Shown here: positions 1 through 7,513 of the stretch, piece after piece
Layout of the letters: each line of letters begins with the position of its first letter
How positions within the stretch are numbered: the stretch's first letter is position 1
Source of the DNA: a bacterium
Lineage (GTDB): Bacteria; Gemmatimonadota; Gemmatimonadetes; Gemmatimonadales; Gemmatimonadaceae
Assembly (NCBI GenBank): GCA_021802745.1
Contig: JAJZRK010000105.1
Coordinates: 1-11,407, forward strand
Direction of reading: 5' to 3'
DNA: 11,407 bases
Notes under the pieces: model-generated
Databases searched by the model: none
The model's input: the letters and a program-made list of their open reading frames with translations, nothing else
What the model was told of the DNA's origin: nothing
Position numbers and translations under genes: made by a program

Positions 1-107
1 ATCGCGCGCCGCGGGTGCCGGCGTCGCCGGGCGTTCGCGCGCTCAACGATGGCGTGAAGCGCGCGTTCGATCCGGCGGGGATCCTGAATCCGGGGATCAT
101 GGGATGA
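1..107 (+). CDS. glcE: Glycolate oxidase FAD-binding subunit, C-terminal end (GlcE-like, partial)
   Basis: Only the last 34 codons are present (frame from base 3, TGA at 105-107); the gene starts left of the window. The tail contains VKRAFDPAGILNPG, the C-terminal signature of FAD-linked oxidases of the GlcD/GlcE/lactate dehydrogenase group. The protein ends three residues after this motif, which fits GlcE better than GlcD, whose tail is longer. The stop overlaps the glcF start as ATGA (104-107), so the two are translationally coupled, matching the usual glcD-glcE-glcF order. In that complex GlcE binds FAD and helps pass electrons from glycolate to the Fe-S subunit GlcF at the membrane. The family is clear; GlcE rather than a GlcD-like protein is inference from tail length and position. 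Confidence 0.65.
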   Translation, partial: RAPRVPASPGVRALNDGVKRAFDPAGILNPGIMG

Positions 108-1396
108 GCGCCGGCGCCATGCCCACCACGCACGCGGCGGCCGACGGCCGCGCCGGCGCCACGCCGCTCGAGAGCGCGCGCGCCGGGCTCGACAGCTGCG
201 TGCACTGCGGCTTCTGCCTGCAGGCCTGCCCCACGTACCTTGCCCTCGAGGACGAGAACGACTCGCCGCGCGGCCGCCTGGTGCTGATGCGCGCCGCCCT
301 CGACGGGCGCGTGGCGCTCGACGATCCCGACGTGGCGACGCATCTCAGCCGCTGCCTCGGTTGTCGCGGCTGCGAGTCGGCCTGCCCGAGCGGCGTGCCG
401 TATGGCCATTTGCTCGAGGCGGCGCGCGAGCAGCTCGCCGCGGTGCGCCCGCTCCCGCTCGTGGCCCGCATGATCCTCTGGGTCTTCGCGCGCCCCGCCG
501 TGCTGCGCGTCGCGCTCTGGTTCGGCCGCCTCGCCCGCGACACGGGGATCGCCGCCGAACTCTCGCGCCTTCCCGGCGCGATTGGCTTCCCGTTCGCCAT
601 GCTCGCCTCCACCGCGCGCGAGTCGGCGCCGGTGTGGACGCCGCGCGCCGCGCCCACGCGCGCCACGGTCGCCACGCTCGACGGCTGCGTCATGGAAGGG
701 CTGTTCGCCGACGTGAACCGCGCCACCGAACGCGTGCTTGCCGAGAACGGCTACTCGCTGTGCGCCGCCACCGGCCAGCAGTGCTGCGGCGCGCTGCACG
801 TGCACGCCGGCGACACCGCGACGGCGCGCGCACTCGCGAAGTCGAACATCGCGGCGTTCGAGGCGAGCGGCGCGACGTTCGTGACGTCCAACTCCGCCGG
901 CTGCGGCGCGATGATGAAGGAGTACGGACAGCTCCTCGCCGACGACCCGGTGTGGCGCGATCGCGCCCGCGCGTTCAGCGCCACGGTGCGCGACGCCAGC
1001 GAACTGCTCGCCGCGGCGGGGCCGCGCGCCGGCGCGCCGCTGCTGCGCCAGATCACGTATGACGCTCCGTGCCATCTGGAACACGCCCAGAAGCTGAGCG
1101 CGCCGCCGCTGCAGGTGCTGGCCGCGATCCCGGGACTGCAACACACGCCGCTCGACGACCGCGAGCAGTGCTGCGGCAGCGCCGGCATCTTCAACCTCAT
1201 CGAACCGAACGTGTCGGAGCGCGTGCTCGCCGCGAAGATGCGGTGCATCGCCGCCACCGGGGCGCCGGTGGTCGCCACCGGGAACCCGGGGTGCCTCATG
1301 CAGATTGGCGCCGGGCTCGTGCGCGACGGCCGCGGCGCCGTGGCGCGCCATCCGATCGAACTGCTCGACGAGAGCTACGCGCGACGGGAGCCGTAG
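104..1396 (+). CDS. glcF: Glycolate oxidase iron-sulfur subunit GlcF
   Basis: This 430-residue protein is the Fe-S electron-transfer subunit of glycolate oxidase (glycolate to glyoxylate, electrons to the respiratory quinone pool). Two ferredoxin-type [4Fe-4S] motifs are visible: C32-x2-C35-x2-C38-x3-C42-P and C84-x2-C87-x2-C90-x3-C94-P. They are followed by the two CCG domains of the GlcF/heterodisulfide-reductase-D type, with CCG at residues 227-229 and 356-358. Length and domain order match the family. The ATG at 104 is preferred over the one at 119 because it overlaps the upstream stop (ATGA). The next gene starts with GTG on the base after the TAG stop. The close relatives LutA/LldE and GlpC also carry CCG domains, but the double ferredoxin N-terminus directly after a GlcE-like tail makes GlcF the best call. 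Confidence 0.92.
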   Translation: MSAGAMPTTHAAADGRAGATPLESARAGLDSCVHCGFCLQACPTYLALEDENDSPRGRLVLMRAALDGRVALDDPDVATHLSRCLGCRGCESACPSGVPYGHLLEAAREQLAAVRPLPLVARMILWVFARPAVLRVALWFGRLARDTGIAAELSRLPGAIGFPFAMLASTARESAPVWTPRAAPTRATVATLDGCVMEGLFADVNRATERVLAENGYSLCAATGQQCCGALHVHAGDTATARALAKSNIAAFEASGATFVTSNSAGCGAMMKEYGQLLADDPVWRDRARAFSATVRDASELLAAAGPRAGAPLLRQITYDAPCHLEHAQKLSAPPLQVLAAIPGLQHTPLDDREQCCGSAGIFNLIEPNVSERVLAAKMRCIAATGAPVVATGNPGCLMQIGAGLVRDGRGAVARHPIELLDESYARREP

Positions 1397-2074
1397 GTGC
1401 AGGTCGCCCTCCTCGAGTTCGAAGGCATCCTCGCCGACACGACACCGCATCGGCTGGCGGCGCTGCGCGAGGCGCTGCTCGCCGACGGCCTCTCGCTCGA
1501 CGATGAGACCTGGATCGAGCACTGCCATGGGCTGGCGGTGGAACCGTTGGTGCTCGCGGCGCGGCGTGCGCTCGGCGCCGCCGACGATCCGGTTGCGGCC
1601 GAGATCGTGCGCCTGCGCGCCGAGCGTTCGTTCACCGAGCGCATCAGCCGCGGCCTGCTGATGCAGCCCGGCGGGCTCGCGCTCGTGCAGGCGCTGCGCA
1701 CGCAGGTGCGCCTCGCCGTGGTGACGCGCGCCGGCCGGCGTGAGGTGGATTTCGTGCTCACGCTCGCGGGGCTCGCCGACACCTTCACCTGCGTCGTCAC
1801 CGCCGACGACAAGGTGGCGGGCAAGCCATCGCCGGCCCTGTACGCCCTCGCGCTCGAGAAGCTCGCCCGCACCGCGCCGGTGACGCTCGCCGACGCGCTG
1901 GCCTTCGAGGACGCGCGCGCCGGCATCCGCGCCGCGCGCGCGGCCGGGGTGCGTGCCATCGCGGTGGGACCGCTTCCGCCGCATCACGCCATGGAAGCCG
2001 ACGCCTATTTCCCCACGCTGTCTGGACTCTCGTTCGACGAGATGCGCGCGCTCGTGCGCGGGGGACCGGCATGA
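1397..2074 (+). CDS. HAD-superfamily hydrolase-like protein with altered motif I
   Basis: A 225-residue protein of the HAD subfamily that includes phosphoglycolate phosphatase and beta-phosphoglucomutase. The fold signatures are all present: an N-terminal beta strand with motif I, an alpha-helical cap (about residues 15-90), motif II Thr at VVT (T110), motif III Lys in GKPSP (K143), and motif IV FEDARAG (E171, D172) followed by the usual AAxAAGV segment. Motif I, normally DxDG, reads E7-F-E9-G, so both the nucleophile and the acid/base Asp are Glu (codons GAG and GAA). In studied HAD enzymes the nucleophilic Asp forms the phospho-enzyme, so ordinary phosphatase activity is doubtful. GTG at 1397 directly abuts the glcF stop, and the 3' end overlaps ygfZ by ATGA (2071-2074). 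Position beside glycolate oxidase hints at a phosphoglycolate-related role, but the substrate is unknown. Confidence 0.85.
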   Translation: MQVALLEFEGILADTTPHRLAALREALLADGLSLDDETWIEHCHGLAVEPLVLAARRALGAADDPVAAEIVRLRAERSFTERISRGLLMQPGGLALVQALRTQVRLAVVTRAGRREVDFVLTLAGLADTFTCVVTADDKVAGKPSPALYALALEKLARTAPVTLADALAFEDARAGIRAARAAGVRAIAVGPLPPHHAMEADAYFPTLSGLSFDEMRALVRGGPA

Positions 2075-3078
2075 GTGCGCCAGTCAGCACGCCGACCGCC
2101 GCCGAGTACGCGCCGCTTCGCAGCGACGCCGGCCTCGTGGACCGCTCCGACCGCGTGCGCATGACATTCACCGGCGCGCAGGCGGCGGCCACGCTGACCG
2201 GCCTCGTCACCAATGACGTGCTGGCCCTCCAGCCCGGACATGGCCAGTACGCGGCCGCACTCACCGCCAAGGGCAAGGTGATTGCCGACGTGCGCATCTT
2301 CCAGCGCGACGCCGAGCACTTCCTCGTGGACGTCCCCGCGGCGGCCGGTGCGGGATTCACGGCGATGGTGCGCAAGTACGTGAATCCACGGCTCGCACGC
2401 TACACCGACATCAGCGCCACCGTGTCCTGCCTCGGCGTGGCCGGTCCGCACGCGCGGCAGGTGGTGGCGCATGCGCTCGCCTGCTCGCCCGCGACGTTCG
2501 ACCTCCTGCCGCCGTACGCCAACTGCGCGCTGCCGTTCGCCGACGAGTCGGTGATGGTGGCGCGGGCCGCCGACTATGGCGACGTGGACGGATTCGACTG
2601 CTTTGTGTCGGCGGCGGCGAGCGATGCACTGCGCACCGCGCTCCTCGCCTCGGGGGCGGTGCCGGCGTCCGCGGCGGCCGTTGACGTCCTGCGCATCGAG
2701 GCCGGCTGGCCGGCGTGGGGCGTGGACATGAACGAGGAGACGCTCGCGCAGGAAGCGCGCCTCGACGAACTCGACGCGATTTCGTACACGAAGGGGTGCT
2801 ACACCGGGCAGGAGGTCGTGGCGCGCGTGCACTTCCGCGGACATGTGAACCGCGTGCTGCGCGGCCTGCGCCTCGACGCGCCGGCCGGCGACGACGCGCG
2901 CGTCTTCGCCGGCGACGCCGACGTGGGCAGCGTGCGGTCGCGTGCCGTGTCGCCCCGACTTGGCGCCATCGCCCTGGCGATGCTCCGCCGTGAACTGGAG
3001 CCGGGGACGCCCGTTACCGTGCGTTCGTCCGCCGGCGACACACCGGCCACCGTGGCGGCGCTCCCTTTCCCCGCGTGA
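2071..3078 (+). CDS. ygfZ: Folate-binding protein YgfZ (Fe-S enzyme maintenance, GcvT-like)
   Basis: A 335-residue member of the YgfZ/GcvT tetrahydrofolate-binding family. The hallmark YgfZ motif KGCYTGQE lies at residues 241-248, with the conserved Cys at 243. The N-terminal half carries the GcvT-like pattern (DRSDR, then F-x-G near residues 25-35, then LVTNDV and GKV), and a C-terminal barrel-like segment follows the motif. YgfZ proteins use folate to keep certain Fe-S enzymes functional and are cytoplasmic. The start ATG overlaps the HAD stop (ATGA), and the stop overlaps the next gene as GTGA (3075-3078). Co-transcription with GlcF, which has two predicted [4Fe-4S] clusters, is a sensible functional pairing but remains inference. 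An aminomethyltransferase GcvT is excluded by the KGCYTGQE motif and the shorter length. Confidence 0.88.
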   Translation: MSAPVSTPTAAEYAPLRSDAGLVDRSDRVRMTFTGAQAAATLTGLVTNDVLALQPGHGQYAAALTAKGKVIADVRIFQRDAEHFLVDVPAAAGAGFTAMVRKYVNPRLARYTDISATVSCLGVAGPHARQVVAHALACSPATFDLLPPYANCALPFADESVMVARAADYGDVDGFDCFVSAAASDALRTALLASGAVPASAAAVDVLRIEAGWPAWGVDMNEETLAQEARLDELDAISYTKGCYTGQEVVARVHFRGHVNRVLRGLRLDAPAGDDARVFAGDADVGSVRSRAVSPRLGAIALAMLRRELEPGTPVTVRSSAGDTPATVAALPFPA

Positions 3079-4079
3079 CGACGGCGCTGATTACCGGGGC
3101 GTCAGGCCTCGTCGGCTCGCACCTGGTCGAGCGCCTGCAGCAGGACGGCTGGCAGCTGCGCGCGCTCGTACGCGAACGGGCCAGCGCCGGCTGGCTCGCG
3201 GCGCGCGGTGTGGAGCTGCGCCACGGCGACACGCGGGATGCGGCCGCCTTCGCACGGGCAGCGGACGGCGTGCAGTACGTCTTCCACTGCGCGGCCGCCA
3301 TCACGCCGCGCGGCGGCTGGGAGGCGTTTCGCGCGCCGAACATTGACGGCACGCGCAGCGCCATCGAGGCGGCCGCGGGCGCCGGGGCGCGACTGCTGCA
3401 CCTGAGTTCGGTCGCGGTGTACGGACCGGATGGGCGCTATGCCCTCTCGAGCGACGGCGACCTGCAGGAACTGCGGCCGCTGCGTCCGCTCCCCGAGGCG
3501 GCATGGTACGCCCGCTCCAAGCGTGAATCGGAGATGCTGGTGATGGACGCGCACCACGCCGGTCGAGTGTGGGCGACCACCGTGCGGCCATGCGTCATCT
3601 ACGGGCCGCGTGACCGGCAGTTCGTGCCGCGCGTCGCCGCCGTGCTTCGCCTTCCACTCGTGCCGCGCATCGGCAGCGGCCGGGCGAGGCTCGCCATCGT
3701 CCATGCCCGCAGTGTGGCCGAGGTGGCCATACGCGCCGTGACCAGCGAGATCGCCGGCGGCCGCGCCTACAACGTGACCAACGATCCGCCGATCACCGTT
3801 AACGAATTTTACGACGCGGCGCAGGCGGGGCTCGGCCGGCGCGTGCGGTGGATCCCGATCCATGGCGGCGCCGTGCAAAGTGCGATGGGCGCGCTGGGGC
3901 TGGCCATGCGCGCCCTGCGCGTGCCCGGATCGTCGCTCCTCAATGCGCGCTCACTCGACTTCCTGCTCGCCGACAATCCGTTCTCGAGCGAGCGTGCGCG
4001 ACGCGAGCTCGGCTGGACCAGCGGCATTGATCCCCGTGCCGCCGTGGCCGAGGCGTTCAGGTTCTGCGCGCGGGGCTGA
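3075..4079 (+). CDS. NAD-dependent epimerase/dehydratase (extended SDR, 3-beta-HSD-like)
   Basis: A 334-residue extended short-chain dehydrogenase. It begins with the Rossmann dinucleotide motif TGASGLVG (residues 7-14, GxxGxxG). GD at 51-52 is the usual loop after the third strand, and a CAA segment follows at 72-74. The catalytic Ser is at 111/112 (LSSVAVYG), and the active-site pair YxxxK is Y145/K149. A conserved RP..IYGPRD segment follows at about 195-205 of the window's protein order. The overall pattern resembles 3-beta-hydroxysteroid dehydrogenase/isomerase-like and dihydroflavonol-reductase-like SDRs, whose substrates cannot be read from sequence. GTG at 3075 overlaps the ygfZ stop, making this the last gene of the operon; a large palindrome follows 6 bases after the stop. 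It may have no direct connection to glycolate oxidation. Confidence 0.87.
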   Translation: MTTALITGASGLVGSHLVERLQQDGWQLRALVRERASAGWLAARGVELRHGDTRDAAAFARAADGVQYVFHCAAAITPRGGWEAFRAPNIDGTRSAIEAAAGAGARLLHLSSVAVYGPDGRYALSSDGDLQELRPLRPLPEAAWYARSKRESEMLVMDAHHAGRVWATTVRPCVIYGPRDRQFVPRVAAVLRLPLVPRIGSGRARLAIVHARSVAEVAIRAVTSEIAGGRAYNVTNDPPITVNEFYDAAQAGLGRRVRWIPIHGGAVQSAMGALGLAMRALRVPGSSLLNARSLDFLLADNPFSSERARRELGWTSGIDPRAAVAEAFRFCARG

Positions 4080-4085
4080 CGGCAA

Positions 4086-4203
4086 CTGCCTGCCGCGGAT
4101 TTCGCGGATTTCCGCGGAGGAACGCGGATAAGGTCATTGAGCTGTTCCCCAACAAAACATCCGCGTGAATCCGCGCGCATCGGTGTAATCCGCGGCAAGG
4201 CAG
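4086..4203. repeat. CGCGGAT-unit palindromic repeat, copy A
   Basis: A 118-base imperfect inverted repeat fills the gap between two convergent genes. The left arm has CGCGGAT-type units starting at 4094, 4103, 4113 (CGCGGAG) and 4123. The right arm has the complement ATCCGCG at 4159, 4169, 4179 (degenerate, ATCGGTG) and 4188. Unit spacing is 9-10-10 and mirrored 10-10-9 around a 29-base centre (4130-4158). The outer ends also pair: CTGCC(T)GCCGCGGAT against ATCCGCGGCAAGGCAG. A related element lies at 9668-9780. As RNA it could form a long hairpin and might end transcription from both sides; no T-run is seen, so terminator function is only a possibility. Confidence 0.85.
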
Positions 4204-4245
4204 TGCGCCTCCTCCCACGTGCACAACGCCCGTCCGGCCCGCCGA

Positions 4246-6411
4246 CTACGCCAGCTGATTCCCGATTGGCAGCGAGCGGATGCGCTTGCCCGTCGCGGCG
4301 AAGATCGCATTGGTGAGCGCGGGAATCACCGGCGGCAGGGCGGGCTCACCCATTCCCGTCGGCGCAAACTCGGTGGTTCGGAAATGCACCTCGACGGGGA
4401 ACGCCCGCGGCATGCGCAGCAGCGGATAGCGGTCGAAGTTCCCCTCGACCACGCGGCCGCCGTCAATGGTGAGCTCCTGCCCCAGCGCCTGTGACACGCC
4501 GTCAATGGCCGAGCCCTGGCACTGGTTCTCCGCGCCGCTGAGGTTGGTGAGCTGCGAGCCCACATCGGCCGCAATCCAGACCTTGTGCACTTTCACCTCG
4601 CCCCTGGCGTTCACCGACGCGTCCACGACCTCGGCGAAATAGCCTTGATGGCTGAAGTGGAAGGCAACGCCCATGCCGCGTCCCTTCGACGGCGCCTGCT
4701 TGCCCCACCCGGACTTTTCGCGCACCAGCTCGAGCACGCCGCGCATGCGATCGGGGTTGAACGCGTCGCCCTGCACCGCCGGCACCGCGGGGGTCAGCAG
4801 GTCGAGGCGGAACTGCAGCGGGTCGTTGCCCGCCGCGTGCGCGAGTTCGTCGAGGAACGACTGGTTGGCGAAGGCGATGCCATTGCTCCCCGGTGCGCGC
4901 ATCGCGCCCGTCGGGATGCCGTGCGGCAAATTGGAGACTTCGAGCAGGTAGTTCGGGACGAACCGCCCCGGCCATTCGCCGACGCGCATGTACGGCTCGA
5001 CGACGACGCGGTTCTTCCACGCCACCACCCGGCCGTTCGCGTCCACCGCGCCCTTGAGGAAATGGAAGCCGGCCGGACGGTAGTGCCCGTGCCGCATGTC
5101 ATCCTCGCGCGTCCAGAGCAGCTTGACCGGCACCCCCACTTCGCGCGCAATCCACGCCGCCTCCACCAGATAGTCGTTCTTGAGGCGCCGGCCGAAGCCG
5201 CCGCCGATGCGCGTGAGGTGAATGGTGATGTCCGCGGGGACGATGCCCATCGTCTTGCTGACGAGTTCGCGCCCCGGCTGCGGCATCTGCGTGGGCGCCC
5301 AGATCTCGAGCTTGCCGTCCTTGAAGAGCGCCGTGCAGTTCTGCGGCTCGAGCGTGGCGTGCGAGAGGAACGGGTAGAAATACGCCGCCTCCACCACCGT
5401 CGCCGCCGACGCGAACGCCGCGTCCACATCGCCATCCTTGCGGACGGTGCGGTCGGCGGGCTGCCGCGACAGCTCGGCGGCGCGCTGCGCAAACCACTCG
5501 CTGCCCTGCTGCGCGGTGGCGCCCTCGTCCCACGTCACCTGCAGCTTTTCCCGCGCCGTCTTGGCGTTGTACCAGGTGTCGGCCACGATGGCGACGCCCG
5601 GCATCAGGCCGTCGAGCGCGGTGCCGACGCCCTCGACGATGAACGCGTGCTTCACGCCCGGGAGCTTGCGGATGGCGGCGAGATTCGCGCTCACCACCTT
5701 GCCGCCGAAGACCGGGCACTTCTCGAAGACCGCATGCAGCATGCCCGGCACCATGATGTCAATGCCGAAGAGCGGCTTGCCCGTGACGATCGTCCGGTTG
5801 TCGAGGCCTGGGACGCGCTTGCCGAGCAGCCGGAACGTGGCGGGGTCCTTGAGCGTGACCGCGGCGAGGTCTGGGACGGGCATCCTGGCCGCGTCGTTCG
5901 CGAGCGCGGCATAGCTGCTGCGGCGCCCAGTCTTGTTGTGCGACACGGCGGCCTTGGAAGTGGTCAGCTCGCTCTCGGCGACGTTCCACAACTTCGCGGC
6001 GGCTGCCACGAGCATCGCGCGCGCCGCGGCGCCGAGCCGGCGATGGTTGTCGTAGTTCATCGGCGTGCTCAGCGAGCCGCCGGCGAACTGGCGCCCGTAC
6101 TTCGACTCGTCGCTGTCGGCCTGCACAACCGTCACCTGCGACCACTCGACGTCGAGCTCCTCGGCGATGATCATCGGCAGCGACTGCTTGACCCCTTGGC
6201 CTTCCTCGGGGTTCTTGGCGACGATCGTGATCTTGCCGTCGGGCGTGATGGTGATGAACGCATTCGGAACGAACGGGTCGCGGACGGTGCGATCGGCGGG
6301 TGCGGCCTCCGCGTCGGCGGCGGCGCTGAACCTGCCGAGCATGAGGCCGCCGCCGACGAGCGCGACGACCTGCACGAAGGAGCGGCGATGGACGCTGGCG
6401 GGGGCGGTCAT
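4246..6411 (-). CDS. Xanthine dehydrogenase-family Mo-binding subunit (isoquinoline 1-oxidoreductase beta-like), Tat-exported
   Basis: A 721-residue catalytic subunit of a two-subunit molybdenum hydroxylase resembling IorB. The N-terminus has a twin-arginine signal: R9-R10-S-F followed by a hydrophobic stretch (about 14-26), so the enzyme is probably exported folded to the periplasm. Cofactor motifs are GGGFGRR at 403-409, MRAPGSN at 504-510, and the C-terminal GMGE at 686-689, whose Glu689 is the expected catalytic base of the family. Length is close to family norm and no frame damage is seen. The start ATG overlaps the stop of the upstream [2Fe-2S] subunit (ATGA on the minus strand, 6408-6411), so the pair is translationally coupled. 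As in other IorAB-type enzymes, no FAD subunit is encoded; electrons probably leave through the small subunit to a cytochrome or quinone. Substrate (N-heterocycle, aldehyde or other) cannot be deduced. Confidence 0.92.
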   Translation of the reverse strand: MTAPASVHRRSFVQVVALVGGGLMLGRFSAAADAEAAPADRTVRDPFVPNAFITITPDGKITIVAKNPEEGQGVKQSLPMIIAEELDVEWSQVTVVQADSDESKYGRQFAGGSLSTPMNYDNHRRLGAAARAMLVAAAAKLWNVAESELTTSKAAVSHNKTGRRSSYAALANDAARMPVPDLAAVTLKDPATFRLLGKRVPGLDNRTIVTGKPLFGIDIMVPGMLHAVFEKCPVFGGKVVSANLAAIRKLPGVKHAFIVEGVGTALDGLMPGVAIVADTWYNAKTAREKLQVTWDEGATAQQGSEWFAQRAAELSRQPADRTVRKDGDVDAAFASAATVVEAAYFYPFLSHATLEPQNCTALFKDGKLEIWAPTQMPQPGRELVSKTMGIVPADITIHLTRIGGGFGRRLKNDYLVEAAWIAREVGVPVKLLWTREDDMRHGHYRPAGFHFLKGAVDANGRVVAWKNRVVVEPYMRVGEWPGRFVPNYLLEVSNLPHGIPTGAMRAPGSNGIAFANQSFLDELAHAAGNDPLQFRLDLLTPAVPAVQGDAFNPDRMRGVLELVREKSGWGKQAPSKGRGMGVAFHFSHQGYFAEVVDASVNARGEVKVHKVWIAADVGSQLTNLSGAENQCQGSAIDGVSQALGQELTIDGGRVVEGNFDRYPLLRMPRAFPVEVHFRTTEFAPTGMGEPALPPVIPALTNAIFAATGKRIRSLPIGNQLA

Positions 6412-6905
6412 GACTGCGCCTCCCCGGCATCATGGCCGCTGCCGCCGGCCGTGCTCATCGCGCGCGCCGCGCTGTGCACCGCTTGCCGGATGCGATTGTA
6501 GGTGCCGCAGCGGCAGATGTTCTGCATCGCCGCATCAATCTCGGCGTCGGTCGGGTTCTTCTTCGTCTTCAGCAGCGCGGCGGCCACCATGATCTGCCCC
6601 GCCTGGCAATAGCCGCACTGCGGCACGTCCACCTGTTCCCATGCCGCCTGCACCGGGTGCAGGCCGGCGCCGCCGAGTCCCTCGATGGTCGTGATCTGCT
6701 GGCCGGCGACCGCGGAAATCGGGATGGCGCAGGCGCGGACCGGCGCCCCGGCGAGATGCACCGTGCAAGCCCCACACTGGGCGATGCCGCAGCCGAACTT
6801 CGTGCCCTTGAGGTTCAGGTGGTCACGCAGCACCCAGAGGAGCGGCATCTCCGGCGGCACGTCCACCGTCGTGGGCTTGCCGTTGATGGTCAGCGCAATG
6901 GACAT
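6408..6905 (-). CDS. (2Fe-2S)-binding subunit of molybdenum hydroxylase (isoquinoline 1-oxidoreductase alpha-like)
   Basis: A 165-residue small subunit with the two [2Fe-2S] domains of the xanthine oxidase family. The plant-ferredoxin-type cluster is bound by C39, C44, C47 and C59 ([14 protein letters not shown] region), and the helical-domain cluster by C97, C100, C131 and C133 (QCGYCQAGQ and CRCGTYNRI). The protein transfers electrons from the Mo site of the downstream large subunit. It has no signal peptide of its own, so it probably travels with the Tat-tagged large subunit. About 15 Ser/Gly-rich residues extend past the last conserved helix and overlap the next gene. No strong ribosome-binding sequence precedes the ATG; only a GAG and a C-run lie upstream. 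Transcription could come from its own promoter or from the lipoprotein gene located 82 bases upstream in the same direction. Confidence 0.93.
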   Translation of the reverse strand: MSIALTINGKPTTVDVPPEMPLLWVLRDHLNLKGTKFGCGIAQCGACTVHLAGAPVRACAIPISAVAGQQITTIEGLGGAGLHPVQAAWEQVDVPQCGYCQAGQIMVAAALLKTKKNPTDAEIDAAMQNICRCGTYNRIRQAVHSAARAMSTAGGSGHDAGEAQS

Positions 6906-6937
6906 GGGGGGCTCTATTGTTTGGGGGGCGCATACGA

Positions 6938-6965
6938 CGCAGGCGCGACTTCCGTCGCGCCCGCG
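6938..6965 (-). other. GC-rich hairpin with GGAA (GNRA-type) loop
   Basis: Between the lipoprotein gene and the [2Fe-2S] subunit gene lies a perfect 8-bp stem, GGCGCGAC/GTCGCGCC (6942-6949 and 6954-6961). It is extended by three more pairs beyond one mismatch. Read on the minus strand, the direction of both flanking genes, the loop is GGAA, a GNRA-type tetraloop. No T-run follows the stem, so a classical intrinsic terminator is not supported. An RNA stability or processing element, or partial attenuation between the two genes, are alternatives. Confidence 0.6.
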
Positions 6966-6987
6966 TACTGACCTGCGAAAAAGGAGA

Positions 6988-7179
6988 TTACGGCTTCTTG
7001 GCTTCAGTCGGCGCGGCGGCCGGAGCGGCCATCGAATCCTTCTTCATCGTGGTATCAACCGCGGCCGCCGGGGCGGCAGCAGCCGAATCAACAGCCGGAG
7101 CAGCGGCAGCCGGAGCCTCTTCCTTCTTGGCGCAGGCGGCAAGCACGAGCACAGCAGCGACGAGGGCAATGCGCTTCAT
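6988..7179 (-). CDS. Small Ala/Pro-rich lipoprotein, hypothetical
   Basis: A 63-residue protein with a textbook type II signal peptide: MKR, hydrophobic core, then lipobox LAAC with the lipidated Cys at residue 16. The mature part is about 48 residues of Ala/Pro-rich low complexity with scattered Lys, Glu, Asp and Thr (CAKKEEAP start, EAKKP end), with no recognisable domain. It is expected to be anchored in the outer or inner membrane. The start is well supported by an AGGAG ribosome-binding site nine bases upstream and a plausible promoter further up. The downstream genes on the same strand encode the periplasmic molybdenum hydroxylase, but nothing in this protein links it to that enzyme. 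Function unknown. Confidence 0.82.
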   Translation of the reverse strand: MKRIALVAAVLVLAACAKKEEAPAAAAPAVDSAAAAPAAAVDTTMKKDSMAAPAAAPTEAKKP

Positions 7180-7188
7180 TGAGATAAT

Positions 7189-7193
7189 CTCCT
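7189..7193 (-). promoter_or_regulatory. Ribosome-binding site of the lipoprotein gene
   Basis: On the minus strand TAGGAGA precedes the ATG at 7179 with AGGAG nine bases away, the clearest Shine-Dalgarno sequence in the window. Immediately upstream on the same strand lies CCTCCT, giving CTCCT-A-AGGAG in plus-strand reading (7189-7199). The one-base gap is too small for a local hairpin. Confidence 0.75.
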
Positions 7194-7207
7194 AAGGAGG
7201 GACACTT

Positions 7208-7232
7208 AAGGCACAGCGCGAGACTGCGCCTT
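7208..7232. other. Short inverted repeat in lipoprotein 5' leader
   Basis: Arms AAGGCACAG (7208-7216) and CTGCGCCTT (7224-7232) pair over nine positions with one mismatch, around a 7-base centre. It lies between the candidate promoter and the ribosome-binding site of the minus-strand lipoprotein gene, so it would be in that mRNA's leader. It could be a leader hairpin or a protein-binding site; nothing identifies which. Confidence 0.4.
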
Positions 7233-7256
7233 GGTACGCAGTGCTCGAACGCGCTG

Positions 7257-7284
7257 AAATTACAGAGTCTGGACGTCTCGTCAA
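7257..7284 (-). promoter_or_regulatory. Candidate sigma-70-type promoter for the lipoprotein gene
   Basis: On the minus strand TTGACG (7284-7279) is followed after 16 bases by TAATTT (7262-7257), about 78 bases before the lipoprotein ATG. The -35 box matches the consensus at five of six positions; the -10 box is weak. The stretch is AT-richer than its surroundings. This is a pattern call only. Confidence 0.4.
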
Positions 7285-7513
7285 GTCATTATGGCGTGCG
7301 CATTTCGTGGGGGGCGCACACCCATGGTTTGCCGGACGTCTTCCTCCGCCCTTGGTGCGCCGCGGCGCGCGGTCCCGTCACACGCAACTACACACCAAGG
7401 TCAAACAATGCAATATATGACGTAACCTCCGGCTTCGCAAGCAGTTGCGCACAGAACGCCACCGGCCGGACTGCCGGGTGCGCCGATTCCCGCCTAATTT
7501 CGTATTTTCGTGC

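Noticed and set aside
4086..4203. CRISPR array interpretation of the short CGCGGAT repeats
   Set aside because: Units are 7 bases with about 3-base gaps and are arranged as mirrored arms; there are no 25-40-base repeats with unique spacers and no cas genes.
4086..4203. Classical Rho-independent terminator
   Set aside because: The structure is far longer than a terminator hairpin and no T-run follows on either strand; termination stays only a possibility.
4585..6501. 638-codon open frame on the plus strand opposite the Mo-binding subunit gene
   Set aside because: His/Arg/Glu-rich shadow without domains; the minus-strand gene has a Tat signal and all cofactor motifs.
6911..6937. Repeat of GGGGGGCGCA near 6923 and 7309
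   Set aside because: Only about ten G-rich bases are shared, with no extended similarity; likely chance in this GC-rich sequence.
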